Assembly (NCBI GenBank): GCA_029858245.1
Contig: JAOUFL010000010.1
Location: 1 to 20,705, forward strand
Reading direction: 5' to 3'
From: Candidatus Zixiibacteriota bacterium
GTDB taxonomy: Bacteria > Zixibacteria > MSB-5A5 > RBG-16-43-9
Length of the DNA stretch: 20,705 nt
The notes beneath the pieces are model-generated. The model was not told the DNA's origin. It saw only the letters and a list, made by a program, of their open reading frames with translations, and ran no database searches. Made by a program: the position numbers and the translations under genes. This document shows positions 19,052-20,705 of the stretch, piece by piece (the first letter of the stretch is position 1; each line of letters begins with the position of its first letter).

Positions 19052-20705
19052 ATGAGGATTCTTCATTGGATAGTAAAAAATATTATACTTCCTTTTATTA
19101 TTACTATAATAGGTGGAATTTTAGTAATTTTAATGTTCTTTCCTAATTTTCCTATCTATTACTATTGGGCTTTTCTTATCGAAATATACTTATTACCCTT
19201 AGCAATTATTCTGATAATAATCCTCTTATCTTTTTATGAGCGGCATAGAGAAAGAACAAAAGTAGAAAAAGAAAGAATAGAATTAGAGAGAAAGAGAACA
19301 GAGGGGTTACTAACAGAGTTCAAGAAGAACTTTCCTGTTTATAGATCAATCTCCGAATTAGAGCCCTCTGATTTTGGAATCTTCAGCTATTATGAAACTT
19401 ATATTAACCGGGATAGCGATAATGAAGCTGAAAAATCATTTACAGAGAAGGGGATTGCTTTCATAACTGGCAAGCCCGGCATTGGTAAGACCAGAGGTGC
19501 TTTTGAAGTAGCTAAAAAATTTAAAGACTACTATCTATTAAAACCTGCTTACGAGAAAATCGAGATTCAAAACCTTAAGTTCCCGCAATTCTTTTCACAG
19601 AAAAAGATTATCTTATTCCTGGACGATTTAGAAAAGTATGTCGGCAAGTTTGGTCTGGATGAGCTGATTGCAGTTTTGAGGAAAAACTCTAAGGAGCTAA
19701 AAGTCCTTGCTACCTGCAGAACCGGGAAAGAATTTGACCAGGCTTTTGGGCAGAAGGAGATGGACACCCTTTTTTATCAATGCAAGGTTAATAAAGTAGA
19801 GCCGAGTATCCTGAGTGAAGAAGAGCAAAAGGATTTAACAAAAGGGATTGGCAAGAAATGGGAGGAGGTTACCTCGGATGGAACACCCGGCTCAATCGTT
19901 TTGGGTCTGGATCAGATGGAGAAAAGATATAAGGATTTACAAAGCGAGCCAAAGACTATTATGCATATTTTGAAGCTTTTAAAAGAAGCAAACATATTTC
20001 TATGGACAGAGGAGCTGGTAAAAAATATCGCTAAGGGTAGAATCTTTGAACTTAAAGGGGAGAGATATCAATGGGACAACAAGCTAAGGATTTTGCAGGA
20101 GAATGGTTTCATACAAAGATATGATGACTTTATTTCCATTTCCCACGATTCTTATTTAGATAATAAATTCATAACAGATTATTCAGTTTCGGATTCAATT
20201 TTAACTGAATTAAAAGAAGAATTGTTTATTTTAAAAGATGCTGACAATCTATTCTATTTAGGCAATAGTTTCTATTATCGAAAAAATCTTGAGGAGGGTA
20301 TTGACTGTTATAACAAATCGATTAAGCTTAACCCGGATGATGCAGATGCACACAACAATCTGGGCAATCTACTTAAAGCTTTGAAAAAGTTCCCTGAGGC
20401 AGAGAAAGAATATCGAACCGCAATTAAGCTTAACCCGGATTATGCAGAGGCACACAACAATCTGGGCGTTCTACTTTATGATTTGAAGAAGTTCCCTGAG
20501 GCTGAGAAAGAATATCGAACCGCAATTAAGCTTAACCCGGATTTAGCAGTAGCACACTACAATCTGGGCGTTCTACTTAAAGCTTTGAAAAAGTTCCCGG
20601 AGGCTGAGAAAGAATATCGAACCGCAATTAAGCTTAACCCGGATGATGCAGATGCACACAACAATCTGGGCAATCTACTTAAAGCTTTGAAAAAGTTCCC
20701 TGAGG
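19052..20705 (+). CDS. Membrane-tethered STAND-like P-loop NTPase with TPR repeats (partial, runs off the window)
   Basis: At least 551 residues, open to the right edge. Two transmembrane helices (about 10-31 and 39-60) are followed by a highly charged helix (62-90). The NTPase domain has Walker A G140-KPGIGKT147, Walker B IILFLDDLE (186-194, D191/D192) and a VLATCRTGKEF strand (218-228) like the sensor strand of STAND ATPases. TPGSIVLGLDQM (278-289) and a winged-helix-like part (about 325-370) follow. From about 400 come TPR units (LFYLGNSFYYRKNLEEGIDCY, then 34-residue repeats with NPD…A-H-NNLG…FPEAEKEYRTAIKL). ATG 19052 is chosen because AGGGG (19041-19045) is 6 bases away; ATG 19048 is in another frame that stops early. 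The layout suggests a ligand-sensing switch at the membrane. Similar NTPase-TPR proteins occur in archaea and bacteria without known function. Confidence 0.8.
   Translation, partial: MRILHWIVKNIILPFIITIIGGILVILMFFPNFPIYYYWAFLIEIYLLPLAIILIIILLSFYERHRERTKVEKERIELERKRTEGLLTEFKKNFPVYRSISELEPSDFGIFSYYETYINRDSDNEAEKSFTEKGIAFITGKPGIGKTRGAFEVAKKFKDYYLLKPAYEKIEIQNLKFPQFFSQKKIILFLDDLEKYVGKFGLDELIAVLRKNSKELKVLATCRTGKEFDQAFGQKEMDTLFYQCKVNKVEPSILSEEEQKDLTKGIGKKWEEVTSDGTPGSIVLGLDQMEKRYKDLQSEPKTIMHILKLLKEANIFLWTEELVKNIAKGRIFELKGERYQWDNKLRILQENGFIQRYDDFISISHDSYLDNKFITDYSVSDSILTELKEELFILKDADNLFYLGNSFYYRKNLEEGIDCYNKSIKLNPDDADAHNNLGNLLKALKKFPEAEKEYRTAIKLNPDYAEAHNNLGVLLYDLKKFPEAEKEYRTAIKLNPDLAVAHYNLGVLLKALKKFPEAEKEYRTAIKLNPDDADAHNNLGNLLKALKKFPE
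20321..20705 (+). repeat. Tandem 102-base TPR-coding repeats
   Basis: Units begin at 20321, 20423, 20525 and 20627, exactly 102 bases apart (34 codons), each opening with ATTAAGCTTAACCCGGAT. The unit at 20627 is identical to that at 20321 over all 79 bases visible before the window ends. The array probably continues past the edge. Confidence 0.92.

Noticed and set aside
19048..19147. Alternative ATG four bases before the NTPase start
   Set aside because: It is in a different frame that stops after about 30 codons, and its distance from AGGGG is only two bases.
1..20705. tRNA, rRNA or SRP RNA genes
   Set aside because: Intergenic regions were scanned by eye for TTCGAnnC arms with acceptor stems and for the SRP RNA core; GGTTCG-like strings at 13263 and 18835 belong to simple palindromes, and nothing convincing was found.

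Overview
The window reads as chromosome from an uncultured, probably anaerobic bacterium with moderately low GC. The evidence is a ferredoxin-linked 2-oxoacid oxidoreductase operon, bacterial-type housekeeping genes (ffh, rpsP, khpA, rimM, trmD, rplS, rnhB, yraN, ispG) and sigma-70-like promoters (TTGACA/TATAAT, 16-17 bp spacers). No marker here fixes the phylum. The gene repertoire would suit one of the candidate phyla near the FCB group (Zixibacteria or WOR-3-like), but that is inference. At least five genes start at TTG or GTG.

Layout. 1-593: two small genes (a helical TPR-like protein and a zinc-ribbon protein) with their own promoter and terminator. 617-3434: a four-gene operon for a 2-oxoacid:ferredoxin oxidoreductase (dicluster ferredoxin, alpha, TPP-binding beta, gamma). 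3435-3757: palindromic repeats. 3758-6301: a radical SAM protein fused to a DUF2344 domain. 6302-7033: a REP-associated tyrosine transposase (RAYT) enclosed by two copies of a two-hairpin repeat. 7045-9185: rsmB and a membrane-anchored triple-PASTA protein. 9440-13213: ffh-rpsP-khpA-rimM-trmD-rplS, covering protein targeting, the small subunit and its maturation, tRNA methylation and the large subunit, closed by a terminator. 13214-14029: more than 800 bases packed with palindromic repeats. 14030-15301: an MFS exporter. 15536-16564: rnhB-yraN. On the minus strand, 16887-16552 is a small membrane-anchored protein and 17307-17104 a cold-shock protein with a long leader. 17726-18802: ispG. 19052 to the window edge: a large open gene for a membrane-tethered STAND-like P-loop NTPase with TPR repeats.

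The most notable signal is the intergenic repeat system. At least a dozen short palindromes with clearly different stem sequences nearly all carry GTAG directly at the foot of the hairpin (CTAC on the other end), so many are symmetric doublets of the form GTAG-hairpin-spacer-hairpin-CTAC. GTAG is the tetranucleotide that RAYT enzymes recognise beside REP hairpins in E. coli, and a RAYT with intact HUH and Tyr motifs sits between two such doublets in this window. The second candidate is the NTPase-TPR gene at the right edge, whose repeat units are identical at DNA level over long stretches. Its function is unknown and the gene is cut by the window.
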